Source of the DNA: Gammaproteobacteria bacterium
GTDB lineage: Bacteria; Pseudomonadota; Gammaproteobacteria; Xanthomonadales; Rhodanobacteraceae
Length of the DNA: 64,000 bases
Direction: 5' to 3'
NCBI GenBank assembly: GCA_021324095.1
Contig: JAJPJT010000092.1
Span: 1 to 64,000 of the forward strand
Notes under the pieces: generated by a model
The model's database searches: none
What the model saw: the letters and a program-made list of their open reading frames with translations, nothing else
What the model was told of the DNA's origin: nothing
Shown here: piece by piece, positions 1-8,333 of the stretch
Position numbering within the stretch: position 1 is the stretch's first letter
Layout: every line of letters begins with the position of its first letter
Position numbers and translations under genes: made by a program

Positions 1-384
1 AACGACCTGAAGTTCGGCGAAGGCATGAAGTACCGGCCTTCCGCGTACGGCGCCGAAGACTTCCATTGGGACTTCAAGCACAAGTCACCGGGGATGCAAT
101 TTGCGTGGCCGAGCGTCAACGTCATGCTCGATCTCGCCGACGCGATGAAGTACAACCCGAACTTGAAGGTGATGTTGAACGGCGGATTCTATGACCTCGC
201 CACGCCGTTCTACGCGGCGATCTACGAGGAAGAGCACCTGCCGATCCCGGAAAGCCTGCGCAAGAACATCTCTTACGCGTTCTACCCGTCGGGCCACATG
301 GTGTACGCGCACGTCCCGTCGCTGCAGCAGTTGCACGACAACGTCGCCAGATTCATCCAGGACACCGACAACCAACAGAAGTAG
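1..384 (+). CDS. S10 family serine carboxypeptidase-like protein, C-terminal fragment (5' end outside window)
   Basis: The reading frame is open from base 1 and stops at TAG 382-384, giving the last 127 residues. The end closely matches the C-terminus of the full-length S10 peptidase at 855-2531, including the FYDLATPFY block with the catalytic Asp (about visible residue 65) and the SGHMVY block with the catalytic His (about 99). The catalytic Ser region lies upstream of the window. S10 enzymes remove C-terminal amino acids; relatives in this group carry signal peptides, so a periplasmic or secreted place is likely. It is the first copy of a tandem pair and ends in a hairpin terminator that resembles the one after the second copy, so the duplicated unit probably included the terminator. 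Confidence 0.9.
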   Translation, partial: NDLKFGEGMKYRPSAYGAEDFHWDFKHKSPGMQFAWPSVNVMLDLADAMKYNPNLKVMLNGGFYDLATPFYAAIYEEEHLPIPESLRKNISYAFYPSGHMVYAHVPSLQQLHDNVARFIQDTDNQQK

Positions 385-441
385 GACGGGTTTCAACCCG
401 CCAGCGGAAAATGTGAAACTGCGGGCCGAGACCCTGTTCGA

Positions 442-473
442 ACCGGCGCGACGCGAGTCGCGCCGGTTTTTTT
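442..473 (+). terminator. Rho-independent terminator of first S10 peptidase gene
   Basis: An 11-bp GC-rich stem (accggcgcgac / gtcgcgccggt) closes a four-base gcga loop and runs into a tract of seven Ts. It sits about 60 nt after the stop codon. Confidence 0.85.
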
Positions 474-615
474 GCGGGTGCAATGCCAGTAACTCGATCC
501 GTTGGCGAAGCAGGTGTTCGCGAAAATTCGTCACGAGGTTTGGGGATGGCCGGCGTGCATTCGATGGGCATCGCGCTCGTGAAAGTTCGAGAATTTCAAG
601 CCCAAATCTCGATTG

Positions 616-686
616 CCCCCTCACCCCAACCCTCTCCCCACAGGGGAGAGGGGGACAAGCGCGCAGCGCTTGGCGGGTGAGGGGGG
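616..686. repeat. Nested palindromic repeat, CCCTC/GGGAG family, three-stem form
   Basis: Outer arms pair (ccccctcac near 616-624 with gtgaggggg near 677-685). Inside are two further hairpins: ccctctcccc/ggggagaggg (630-639 and 643-652, loop aca) and aagcgc/gcgctt (657-662 and 666-671, loop gca). Together they can fold as a three-way junction. Related hairpins recur elsewhere in this window. REP-like behaviour is inferred. Confidence 0.7.
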
Positions 687-854
687 CGTTGCCGGAGTAC
701 GCGCACACCTTTTGGCTGAGCGCGGTCGCCGATCGCGTCGAGGCATGACTTGTCGCCTATGGGCTCAGCGAAGCGAAAGCGCATACTCGCGGGGACTCCG
801 GACGCGCAACACGCGTTCCTGCATGTCCCTCCACTCGCAAATTGGAATGAACCC

Positions 855-2531
855 ATGAACTTCAATCGTCTTGCCGTCGCCCTTGCGGCCGCGTTGATGT
901 GCGCCGCTCCCGCCTTTGCCGCCCCGCCGTCCAGCGCCAGCACCTCCACGACCGCCAATGCCGCCCCGAACGCCGCCAACACGCCGAGCGAAACCCTGGT
1001 CCAGCGCCTGATGAAGCCGATGTCGTCCACCACCACCGGCACCGTCACCGTCGAAGGCAAGGCCATCAGCTACAAGGCAGTCGCCGGCACGCTCGTCATC
1101 GACGGCACCGGCGCGAAGGAATCGACGCCCGAAGTGGCGATGAGCTACGTCGCCTACTTCAAGCAGGGCGCCGATCCGTCCAAGCGCCCCATCACCTTCC
1201 TGTACAACGGCGGCCCCGGCTCCTCGACCGTGTGGCTGCTGATGGGCGGATGGGGACCCGAGCGCGTGGTGACCAACGACCACACGCACACGCCCGCGGC
1301 GCCGTACCAGATCGTCAACAACGAATACAGCCTGCTGGACGCGAGCGACCTCGTGTTCATCGACATGCCCGGCACCGGATTCGGCCGGCTGCTGCCGCAG
1401 GGCAAGACCAGCGCCGAGCGCGACAAGGACCGCGAGGCACTGGAAAAACAGATCTGGGGCGTGGACGGCGACGCGCAGGTGTTCTCGCGTTTCATCACCC
1501 AATTCCTGTCCCGGTACGGACGCTGGAACTCGCCCAAATACCTCTACGGCGAAAGCTACGGCACGACGCGTTCGGCGGTGCTGGCCGGAATACTGGAACT
1601 GCAGGACAACATCGACCTCAATGGCGTGATCCTGCAGTCGCAAATCCTCAACTTCAACCTCAGCATCGACGGAACGCACGCGGATCCGGGCGTCGACATG
1701 TCGTACGTCCTGGGGCTTCCCACCTACGCTGCCACCGCGTGGTATCACAAGCGGTTGCCGAAATACGACAACGGCAAGTTGGGACCGCTGATCCAGCAGG
1801 TGATCCAGTTCGCCAAGACCGATTACGAACAGGCGCTTTTCGCGGGCTCCACGCTCAGCGAAGCCAAGGAACGCGAAGTCGCCGAGAAGTTGCAAGACTT
1901 CACTGGCCTGCCGGCCGCGTACTGGATGAAGGCCGACCTGCGCGTCAGCGGCGGCATGTTCGAACACGAACTGCAGAACAACGACGACACCACGACCGGC
2001 CGTCTGGACACCCGCTTCTCCGGTCCCAGCATGGATCCGCTTTCCGAGCAGGCCTACTACGACCCGCAATCCGCCGCGATCAGTTCGGCCTACATCTCGG
2101 CGTTCAACGAGTACGTGCGCAAGGACCTCAAGTTCGGCGAGGACATGCATTTCCGGCCGATGATCTACGGCATCGAAGGCTTCCACTGGGACATGAAGCA
2201 CAAGGCGCCGGGTTCACGCCGCGCGCGCCAGGGTTCGCTCAACGTGATGCCGGATCTCGCGGCGGCCATGAAATACAACCCGGATCTCAAGGTGATGATG
2301 AACGGCGGCTTCTATGACCTGGCCACGCCGTTCTATACGGCGACGTATGAACTCGAGCACCTGCCGATTCCGAAGAAGCTGGACAAGAACATCACCTATG
2401 CGTTCTATCCGTCCGGGCACATGGTGTACGTGAACATTCCATCGCTGCACATGCTGCACGACAACGTCGCGGCGTTCATCGATGCGACGGACAACCAGGG
2501 CAACGACAAGTCAGGTGGCAAGTCGTCATAA
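855..2531 (+). CDS. S10 family serine carboxypeptidase-like protein
   Basis: A 558-residue secreted peptidase. ATG 855 is preferred over an in-frame start at 750 because it begins a clean signal peptide (MNFNRLAVALAAALM, cleavage near AFA-AP). The alpha/beta-hydrolase catalytic triad is visible: nucleophile Ser234 in GESYGT, Asp488 in FYDLATP and His522 in SGHMVY. The NGGPGSS oxyanion motif typical of S10 enzymes lies about residue 115-122. Family members cleave C-terminal residues from peptides, here probably in the periplasm or outside the cell. It is the second copy of a tandem pair with 1-384, and the aligned C-terminal parts are very alike. It is followed by its own terminator. Confidence 0.92.
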   Translation: MNFNRLAVALAAALMCAAPAFAAPPSSASTSTTANAAPNAANTPSETLVQRLMKPMSSTTTGTVTVEGKAISYKAVAGTLVIDGTGAKESTPEVAMSYVAYFKQGADPSKRPITFLYNGGPGSSTVWLLMGGWGPERVVTNDHTHTPAAPYQIVNNEYSLLDASDLVFIDMPGTGFGRLLPQGKTSAERDKDREALEKQIWGVDGDAQVFSRFITQFLSRYGRWNSPKYLYGESYGTTRSAVLAGILELQDNIDLNGVILQSQILNFNLSIDGTHADPGVDMSYVLGLPTYAATAWYHKRLPKYDNGKLGPLIQQVIQFAKTDYEQALFAGSTLSEAKEREVAEKLQDFTGLPAAYWMKADLRVSGGMFEHELQNNDDTTTGRLDTRFSGPSMDPLSEQAYYDPQSAAISSAYISAFNEYVRKDLKFGEDMHFRPMIYGIEGFHWDMKHKAPGSRRARQGSLNVMPDLAAAMKYNPDLKVMMNGGFYDLATPFYTATYELEHLPIPKKLDKNITYAFYPSGHMVYVNIPSLHMLHDNVAAFIDATDNQGNDKSGGKSS

Positions 2532-2556
2532 GCTTGCGAGGACGTCACTTCGTTCG

Positions 2557-2586
2557 ACCGGCGCGACGCAAGTCGCGCCGGCTTTT
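2557..2586 (+). terminator. Terminator of second S10 peptidase gene
   Basis: The stem accggcgcgac / gtcgcgccgg with loop gcaa is followed by cttttcc. Stem and loop nearly copy the terminator at 442-473. Confidence 0.75.
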
Positions 2587-2729
2587 CCATTCCCGTCCCG
2601 ATCACGAGGCGCATCGAAAGCGCCGCGCGTGACATGCCACACGCTGTGCCGGCACTCGAAAAATCACACTGCACCACATCGGCGAGCGCGCCCATCGCCT
2701 ACAATGCACGAACCAAGGGGCTATCGTTC

Positions 2730-3419
2730 GTGCCGACACCCGATCTTCACATCAAGCGCTACCTGATCACGGGCCTGCTGGCGTTCATCCCGGTCTGGAT
2801 CACCTGGGTCGTGTTCAAGTTCCTGTTCACGCTGCTCGCTGGCGTGGGCGCGCCGCTGGTCAACGGGATCATCGGCCTGATCGGACTGGCCGCGCCCTCG
2901 GCGGCCAATGCGCTGCACCGCGACTGGGTGGAGTCCATCCTCGCGTTCGTCCTCACCGTCGTTGCGTTGTATCTGCTCGGTTGGCTTTCCACGCGCATGC
3001 TCGGGCGACGCATCCTCGGCGCGGTCGACAGTCTGCTGGAACGCATCCCGCTGGTGCACACGATTTACGGCGGCGTCAAGAAATTGATGACGTTGATGCG
3101 CAACAAGCCGGGCGGCACCCAGCGCGTGGTGCTGATCGACTTTCCCTCGCCTGCGCTGAAATCGGTCGGTTTCGTGACCCGCACCTTCATCGACGCAGCG
3201 GGCCGCGAGGTCGCCGCGGTGTACGTGCCGACCACGCCGAATCCGACCGGCGGTTACCTTGAACTCGTGCCGACGGAACGCCTGATCACGACCGACTGGA
3301 GCATGGACCAGGCCATGGCCTTCATCGTCTCGGGCGGTGCGGTCGGCCCGGAGCAACTGCCGGATGTCGAACGCAACGCCTTGCGCCGGGTCGCTGCCGC
3401 GGAACGGGTCGAACAGTGA
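2730..3419 (+). CDS. DUF502 family inner-membrane protein
   Basis: A 229-residue protein with two strong membrane segments (about residues 9-37 and 70-90), followed by a soluble domain rich in conserved Gly/Pro turns (YVPTTPNPTGGYL), the pattern of the DUF502 family. GTG 2730 is chosen because a purine-rich aaccaagggg lies just upstream and the N-terminus IKRYLITGLLAFIP matches the family; an upstream in-frame ATG at 2634 would add an unrelated, non-hydrophobic extension. Function is unknown in the family. Its stop overlaps the GTG start of thpR by four bases, so the two are probably translated together. Confidence 0.85.
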   Translation: MPTPDLHIKRYLITGLLAFIPVWITWVVFKFLFTLLAGVGAPLVNGIIGLIGLAAPSAANALHRDWVESILAFVLTVVALYLLGWLSTRMLGRRILGAVDSLLERIPLVHTIYGGVKKLMTLMRNKPGGTQRVVLIDFPSPALKSVGFVTRTFIDAAGREVAAVYVPTTPNPTGGYLELVPTERLITTDWSMDQAMAFIVSGGAVGPEQLPDVERNALRRVAAAERVEQ

Positions 3420-4000
3420 GCGCGCCGATGGCGGGTGAAGCGTCAGGCGAGACCCGCTGTTTCGTTGCACTGCTCCCCGACGCGGCGAGCAGGCAAATCC
3501 TGCAACGCTGCCGCGAAGCGCTGGCGCGAAGCATCGCCGGAATCGCGCGCGGCGTGCGCTGGGTCGAACCCCCTGCCCTGCACCTCACCTTGCGCTTTCT
3601 GGGTGCATCCGCACCCGCGCAAATCGCGTATCTGAAACACCAGTTGCCGACGCTTGCGCCCACGCTGCCCGCGATCGCCACCCGCCGCTACGCCATCTGG
3701 CCCAACCGCGCGCGGCCGCGGCTGCTGGTGCTGGAACTCGAATCGGAGCCGCAGCTTGTCGCGCTGGCGCACGATTGCGAAATGCACGCACGCAAGGCCG
3801 GCTTCGCGCCCGAAGGCCGCGGCTTCCGTGCGCATGTCACGCTGGCGCGGCTGCGGCCGGGTTGCGCGTTCGGCATCCTGCCGAATCCCCCGCCTACGAT
3901 CACCTTCGATTCGGTTGCATTGATGCAGAGCAAGCTCACGCAGCCCGCTGCGACGTATACGGAGCTCGCGCGCATCGAGTTGGCCGGCAGCGTGATTTGA
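3416..4000 (+). CDS. thpR: RNA 2',3'-cyclic phosphodiesterase (LigT/ThpR family)
   Basis: A 194-residue 2H phosphoesterase. Both hallmark HxT motifs are present: HLTLRF at residues 56-61 and HVTLAR starting at 140. They line the active site that opens 2',3'-cyclic phosphates on RNA ends; the E. coli homologue also ligates tRNA halves in vitro. Length fits the family (about 175-195). The GTG start overlaps the stop of the DUF502 gene (GTGA), indicating translational coupling. It converges on the minus-strand beta-CASP gene, with a shared hairpin in the 30-nt gap. Confidence 0.9.
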   Translation: MSAPMAGEASGETRCFVALLPDAASRQILQRCREALARSIAGIARGVRWVEPPALHLTLRFLGASAPAQIAYLKHQLPTLAPTLPAIATRRYAIWPNRARPRLLVLELESEPQLVALAHDCEMHARKAGFAPEGRGFRAHVTLARLRPGCAFGILPNPPPTITFDSVALMQSKLTQPAATYTELARIELAGSVI

Positions 4001-4024
4001 ACCCCTCTCCCTCCGGGAGAGGGG
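4001..4024. terminator. Bidirectional hairpin terminator, CCCTC/GGGAG family
   Basis: A 10-bp perfect stem (cccctctccc / gggagagggg) with a 3-nt loop lies between converging thpR and the beta-CASP gene. It is the simplest member of the CCCTC/GGGAG repeat family and probably serves both directions, although the T tract is weak. Confidence 0.6.
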
Positions 4025-4030
4025 AAAATC

Positions 4031-5416
4031 TCAAACCATCACACGCATCCCCGGCATCGGCAGCGTCACCTTGCTGCCCCATTTCGTCTTCAACTCCGCA
4101 GCAAGCCTGGATCGGCCCGGGTCCTCGCCATGTACTAGGCAAACCGGCGGATGTCCACTGATCTTTCCGTACCACGCCGACAACCCATCCTTGTCGGCGT
4201 GCGCAGACAGCCCACCCACGGTGTGCACGTGCGCGCGCACCGGGATTTCATCGCCGAACAGGCGCACCCGTTTCGCGCCTTCCACGATCGTGCGGCCCAG
4301 TGTCCCGCTGGCCTGGTAGCCGACGAACACGATGTGCGCGGCGGGATTGCCGAGGTTATGGCGCAAGTGATGCCGGATGCGCCCGCCGGTGCACATGCCG
4401 GAGCCCGCGATGATCACCGCGTGGTCGTGGATGTCGTTGATCTTGCGTGACGACTCTCCGTCGGTCGTGAGGGTCAGGTTGGGCAGCCGCAGCGGATGCG
4501 GACGTGTCGACCACAACTTTCTTGCGTCGGCGTCGAACAGGTCTTCATGACGGTCGTAGGCCGCGGTGACACGGATCGCCATCGGGCTGTCGAGGAACAA
4601 CCGGAACGCGCCCAATCCCCACGCGTCGAAATGCCCGGCGAAGAAATACAGGAGTTCCTGGGTGCGTCCGACCGCGAATGCAGGGATCACGACGTTGCCG
4701 CCGTCCTTGTGCGCGGCGGCGAAGATCGACGCCAGTTCCGCGATCGTGTCCTCGCGCGATTTGTGCAGGCGATCGCCGTAGGTCGATTCCATCACCACGA
4801 GATCGGCCGAAGGCACCGGCGCGGGATCGCACAAGATCGGTGTGTTGTCCGGACCAAGGTCGCCGGTAAACACGAGCTTTCGCGGACTGCCACCTTCTGA
4901 TGCGTCGAGCTCGACGGTCGCCGACCCGAGGATGTGCCCCGCGTCGCGCAAGGTCAGCCGGATGCCCGGCAGGATTTCCGCCGGCGTGGCGTACGCAACG
5001 GACTGCATCCGTTTCATCGCCGCGTCCACGTCGTCCTGGGCGTACAACGGCACGGCGGGTTTCTCGCCAGGCAGCAGATGCCTGTTGTGCTGATCCGTGT
5101 CCACCGCGGCGATGTTCGCGACGTCGGCCAGCATGATCGCGGCGAGGTCGATGGTCGCGGGATGCGTGAAGATCGGTCCCGCAAAACCGCGCTTCACCAG
5201 CAGCGGCACGCGGCCGGTGTGGTCGATGTGGGCGTGGCTCAATACCAGCGCGTCGATGGATTTCGGATCGAACGGGAAGTCCGCGGCGTTGCGTGCATCA
5301 GCTCGGCGGTCGCCTTGGACCATTCCACAATCCAGCAACACGCGCTTGCCGCCGGCTTCGACGAGATGGCACGAACCCGTCACTTCGCCCGCCGCGCCAT
5401 GAAACACGATGTCCAT
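4031..5416 (-). CDS. MBL-fold beta-CASP hydrolase (YSH1/CPSF-like RNA-processing exonuclease family)
   Basis: A 461-residue metallo-beta-lactamase-fold protein. The zinc-binding HxHxDH motif is HAHIDH at residues 61-66, and the N-terminus MDIVFHGAAGEVTGSCH is typical of COG1236 proteins. Later blocks include GDLG, ESTYGDR (motif 3) and a C-terminal SAHAD with a conserved His, matching the beta-CASP layout. ATG 5416 is preferred over an upstream in-frame start at 5509 because the family begins at this beta strand. Relatives are annotated as RNA exo/endonucleases; the bacterial role is poorly known. It is a single gene, convergent with thpR. Confidence 0.88.
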   Translation of the reverse strand: MDIVFHGAAGEVTGSCHLVEAGGKRVLLDCGMVQGDRRADARNAADFPFDPKSIDALVLSHAHIDHTGRVPLLVKRGFAGPIFTHPATIDLAAIMLADVANIAAVDTDQHNRHLLPGEKPAVPLYAQDDVDAAMKRMQSVAYATPAEILPGIRLTLRDAGHILGSATVELDASEGGSPRKLVFTGDLGPDNTPILCDPAPVPSADLVVMESTYGDRLHKSREDTIAELASIFAAAHKDGGNVVIPAFAVGRTQELLYFFAGHFDAWGLGAFRLFLDSPMAIRVTAAYDRHEDLFDADARKLWSTRPHPLRLPNLTLTTDGESSRKINDIHDHAVIIAGSGMCTGGRIRHHLRHNLGNPAAHIVFVGYQASGTLGRTIVEGAKRVRLFGDEIPVRAHVHTVGGLSAHADKDGLSAWYGKISGHPPVCLVHGEDPGRSRLAAELKTKWGSKVTLPMPGMRVMV

Positions 5417-5791
5417 GCGATTCCCCGTTGCGCAAAAAAGTCGACGCAGTATGCAGGTGTTGGACGATCTGGGTAGACAAATCGGAGCCCGCTGTATCTG
5501 CCCCCTCACCCTTTGCGCTCTCCCGTCCCCTCACCCCAGCGCTACGCGCTCGGCCTACGGCCGCCTCTCCCGCGCGCGGAAGAGGGGAAGTGATCGTCGC
5601 GCGTCGCGCGACAGCATTATCGATTGGAGCGGGGGAGAGGGGAACAATAGGAGTCGCGCTGCGCGCGACGCTTTATTGAATGGAGCGGGAGCGGCCATGA
5701 CTTTCGGCAGGGTGGTACACCTTTCGACAATGGCACACTCCGGGATTCCGTGGCGCGCCCGCGCCCCTTCCGCAACGACAGAGGGACGACC
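5417..5791. other. 375-nt divergent intergenic region rich in palindromes
   Basis: Around 5501-5580 there is a degenerate CCCTC/GGGAG element (ccctcaccc, gctctccc, cctcacccc, cctctcccgcg). It is followed by two tandem copies of a roughly 54-nt unit (5581-5690). The M13 promoter must lie here; the section from about 5695 is similar to the one in front of the second M13 gene. Confidence 0.6.
5581..5690. repeat. Two tandem copies of a ~54-nt hairpin unit
   Basis: Copy A (about 5581-5633) and copy B (about 5635-5690) share agaggggaa, a central hairpin and an attggagcggg / aatggagcggg end. The hairpins differ but both pair perfectly: gtcgcgcg/cgcgcgac (596-603 and 605-612 of the 5000s) and gtcgcgc/gcgcgac (5653-5659 and 5663-5669). 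Confidence 0.65.
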
Positions 5792-7951
5792 ATGCACAAG
5801 CATCTGCTGACCCCGATCGCGTTGGCCATCGGCGCCGCGCTCGCCATTTCCGGTTGCAGCAACTCCGCACAAAACGCGAACGCGCCGCAGTCGGCGCCGC
5901 CCGCTCCCACCACCGCGGCGGCACCCGCGCGCGCGCAAACCGCACCGGCCGCGCCGGCCCCGGCATCCACCGCGGCAGCACAGCCGATCGCGTTCACCCT
6001 CGACGACCAGTACGACCCCTGCAACGACTTTGCCGATTACGTCAACGCAAAATGGAATGCGGCGAATCCCATTCCTGCCGATGAAACCAGTTGGGGCGGC
6101 TTCTACATGCTGCGCGAACAAAGCCTGCAGGACCAACGGCAGATCCTCGAAACGGCCGCCCGGGACGCGCAGGAAAACAAGGGCAGCCAACTCGAACAGA
6201 AGCTGGGGCGCCTGTACGCCGGCGGCATGGATACCGCCGCCATCGACAAGCTCGGTTACGACCCGATCAAGCCGCAACTGGCGAAGATCGAGGCGCTGAA
6301 GACGCCGGCCGACATCCAGACCTTCCTCGATGAGAGTTTCAACGACGGCGACACCTACGTCTTCCGATTCTTCGCCCGCGCCAACCTCAAGGACGCGGCC
6401 ACGCAGATCGGCTACATCAACCAGGGCGGTCTCGGATTGCCAACCCGCGACTATTACCTCTCGCCGCGATACAAGGACATCCGCGACGCGTACGTGAAAT
6501 ACGTCGCCAAATCCCTGGAACTGATCGGCACGCCGCAAGCCGACGCCAACAAGCAGGCAAGCGAGGTGCTGGCGTTCGAAACCGAACTTGCCAAGGCTTC
6601 GTTCTCGCCTACCGAGCTGCGCAACATCGACAACCGCTACCACTTCGTCACGGTTGCGCAGGCCGACAGGATCACACCGCATTTCAACTGGGACAAGTTC
6701 TTCAAGGCGCAAGGCGTGGACGTGGGCAAGGGCTTTTCGCTGTCGCAGCCGAAATTCATGGCCGAGTTCGACAAGCTGCTCGCGCGCGCGCCGGCCGCGC
6801 AATGGCAGGCCTACCTGAAATTCCACCTGGTCAGCGACGCCTCGCCGGCGCTGAGCCAGCCGTTCCAGGACAACCACTACGACTTCTACGACAAGACGCT
6901 TTCCGGCCAGCCCGAGCAGAAGCCGCGCTGGAAGCGCGTGGTCGACATGACCAACGATGCGATGGGAATGGGCGTGGGCGAACTGTACGTCCAGAAGTAC
7001 TTTCCGCCGGAAGCCAAGCAGCGCGCCGAGCAACTGGTGACCAACGTGCGCGCCGCGTTGAAGGAGCACATCGAGAACCTCGACTGGATGAGCGAGGCGA
7101 CAAAGAAGAAGGCGCTCGAGAAATGGGCGCTGTTCCTGCCCAAGATCGGCTATCCCGACAAGAACGAATGGCGTGACTGGTCCGGACTCGACATCCAGCC
7201 GGGCCATTTCTACGCGAACCTGCAGGCCGCGGACAAGTACAACTACCACTACAACATCGGCAAGATCGGCAAGGCGACCGACCGCAAGGAGTGGTTCATG
7301 ACGCCGCAGACGGTCAATGCGTATTACGACCCGACCACCAATACCATCAACTTCCCTGCGGCGATCCTGCAGCCGCCGTTCTTCTATGCCAAAGGCGACG
7401 ACGCGGTGAATTACGGCGGCATCGGCTACGTGATCGGGCACGAGTCCAGCCACGGCTTCGACGACCAGGGCAGCCAGTTCGACGGCCACGGCAATCGCGT
7501 CAATTGGTGGACGCCGCAGGACAAGAAGAAATTCGACGAGCGCACCGCCGCGCTGGTCAGGCAGTACGACGGCTACACGCCGATTGCCGGCAAACCCGAC
7601 CTGCACGTCAACGGCAAGCTGACGCTGGGCGAGAACATCGCCGACCTCGGCGGCCTCAACATCGCGTACACGGCGCTGCAAACCGCGCTCAAGGCCGATC
7701 CCAGGGAAGCCGACGCGAAGATCGACGGGATGACAGAAGACCAGCGCTTCTTCCTGAGTTCCGCGCGCGTATGGGAAGGCACGACGCGCGAGAAACGCGC
7801 GGAGTTGCTGCTGAACATCGATCCGCACTCGCCCGGCAAGATCCGCGCTTTCGCTTCGGCGACCAACATGCCCCAGTTCGCGCAGGCATTCCAGTGCAAG
7901 CCCGGTGACAAGATGGTGCACACGGGCGACGAGCTGGTGAAGATTTGGTAG
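5792..7951 (+). CDS. M13 family metallopeptidase, lipoprotein (neprilysin/PepO-like), copy 1
   Basis: A 719-residue zinc peptidase. ATG 5792, behind gagggacgac, begins a lipoprotein signal ending in a lipobox (AISGC, Cys22), then an Ala/Pro-rich linker (about 25-60) before the catalytic domain. The zinc motif HExxH is HESSH at 550-554 and the third ligand lies in GENIADLGG (Glu614), with NAYY and the C-terminal CKPGDKM block, all standard for M13. These enzymes cut oligopeptides; here the domain is probably tethered to a membrane on the periplasmic side. A close paralogue lies directly downstream (8334-10487) and the two promoter-proximal regions are also alike, so this is a recent tandem duplication. 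Confidence 0.95.
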   Translation: MHKHLLTPIALAIGAALAISGCSNSAQNANAPQSAPPAPTTAAAPARAQTAPAAPAPASTAAAQPIAFTLDDQYDPCNDFADYVNAKWNAANPIPADETSWGGFYMLREQSLQDQRQILETAARDAQENKGSQLEQKLGRLYAGGMDTAAIDKLGYDPIKPQLAKIEALKTPADIQTFLDESFNDGDTYVFRFFARANLKDAATQIGYINQGGLGLPTRDYYLSPRYKDIRDAYVKYVAKSLELIGTPQADANKQASEVLAFETELAKASFSPTELRNIDNRYHFVTVAQADRITPHFNWDKFFKAQGVDVGKGFSLSQPKFMAEFDKLLARAPAAQWQAYLKFHLVSDASPALSQPFQDNHYDFYDKTLSGQPEQKPRWKRVVDMTNDAMGMGVGELYVQKYFPPEAKQRAEQLVTNVRAALKEHIENLDWMSEATKKKALEKWALFLPKIGYPDKNEWRDWSGLDIQPGHFYANLQAADKYNYHYNIGKIGKATDRKEWFMTPQTVNAYYDPTTNTINFPAAILQPPFFYAKGDDAVNYGGIGYVIGHESSHGFDDQGSQFDGHGNRVNWWTPQDKKKFDERTAALVRQYDGYTPIAGKPDLHVNGKLTLGENIADLGGLNIAYTALQTALKADPREADAKIDGMTEDQRFFLSSARVWEGTTREKRAELLLNIDPHSPGKIRAFASATNMPQFAQAFQCKPGDKMVHTGDELVKIW

Positions 7952-7961
7952 GGGGTCGCAG

Positions 7962-8006
7962 ACCGGGGCTGGGGACTGGGGCCGGGGACTGGGGCTGGGG
8001 ACTCGG
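7962..8006 (+). repeat. G-tract tandem array, potential G-quadruplex
   Basis: Six runs of four Gs are separated by ct, act or cc spacers (pattern ggggctggggact), beginning about ten bases after the M13 copy 1 stop codon. Four or more G4 runs with 2-3 nt loops match the usual quadruplex pattern. Confidence 0.7.
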
Positions 8007-8140
8007 TGAAGAGTAGGTTCGTCATTCCGGGGCCGCCGCGGCTTCATCGGGGCGGAACCCGACTGCGGAGGCACGATGCCGGAGCGAACATCGGCGAAGC
8101 CGATGGCCCAACGGGCGAGCCGCGGGAAGCGGCGAGTCTA

Positions 8141-8184
8141 TCCAGTGTCTTTACATCTTGAAGAGTTACACCAAAGACACTGGA
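8141..8184. repeat. 12-bp perfect inverted repeat with 20-nt spacer
   Basis: Arms tccagtgtcttt (8141-8152) and aaagacactgga (8173-8184) are perfectly complementary. No T tract follows, so a terminator is unlikely; it could be a protein-binding site or transposition relic. Confidence 0.6.
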
Positions 8185-8333
8185 TTCACTCGCGCCATCC
8201 GTGGCGCTCGCGCATCGTGCCATGACTTCTGGCAGGGGTGCCGCAACATCGCGTGGCATTGCTGGCACAATCGGGGGCCCCTGCGGCGCCCTCGCGGCGT
8301 GTCGGCAATCGTTTCCCACCAAAGGAAGAATCC

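Larger units (their letters stand above)
385..854. other. 470-nt intergenic region between the S10 tandem copies
   Basis: It holds the terminator at 442-473 and the nested CCCTC/GGGAG palindrome at 616-686. The remaining sequence should contain the promoter of the downstream S10 gene, but no convincing -35/-10 pair was recognised. Short open frames here show no family features and are not called. Confidence 0.6.
7952..8333. other. 382-nt intergenic region between M13 copies
   Basis: It holds the G-tract array (7962-8006), an inverted repeat (8141-8184), and a segment from about 8218 (gccatgacttctggcagggg) resembling 5695-5715 upstream of copy 1. No gene is seen. Confidence 0.6.

Noticed and set aside
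5555-8074. 839-codon open frame on the minus strand opposite M13 copy 1
   Set aside because: It mirrors the peptidase gene; its translation is Val/Arg/Leu-rich without domains. Long antisense frames are expected in GC-rich genes with strong third-position bias.
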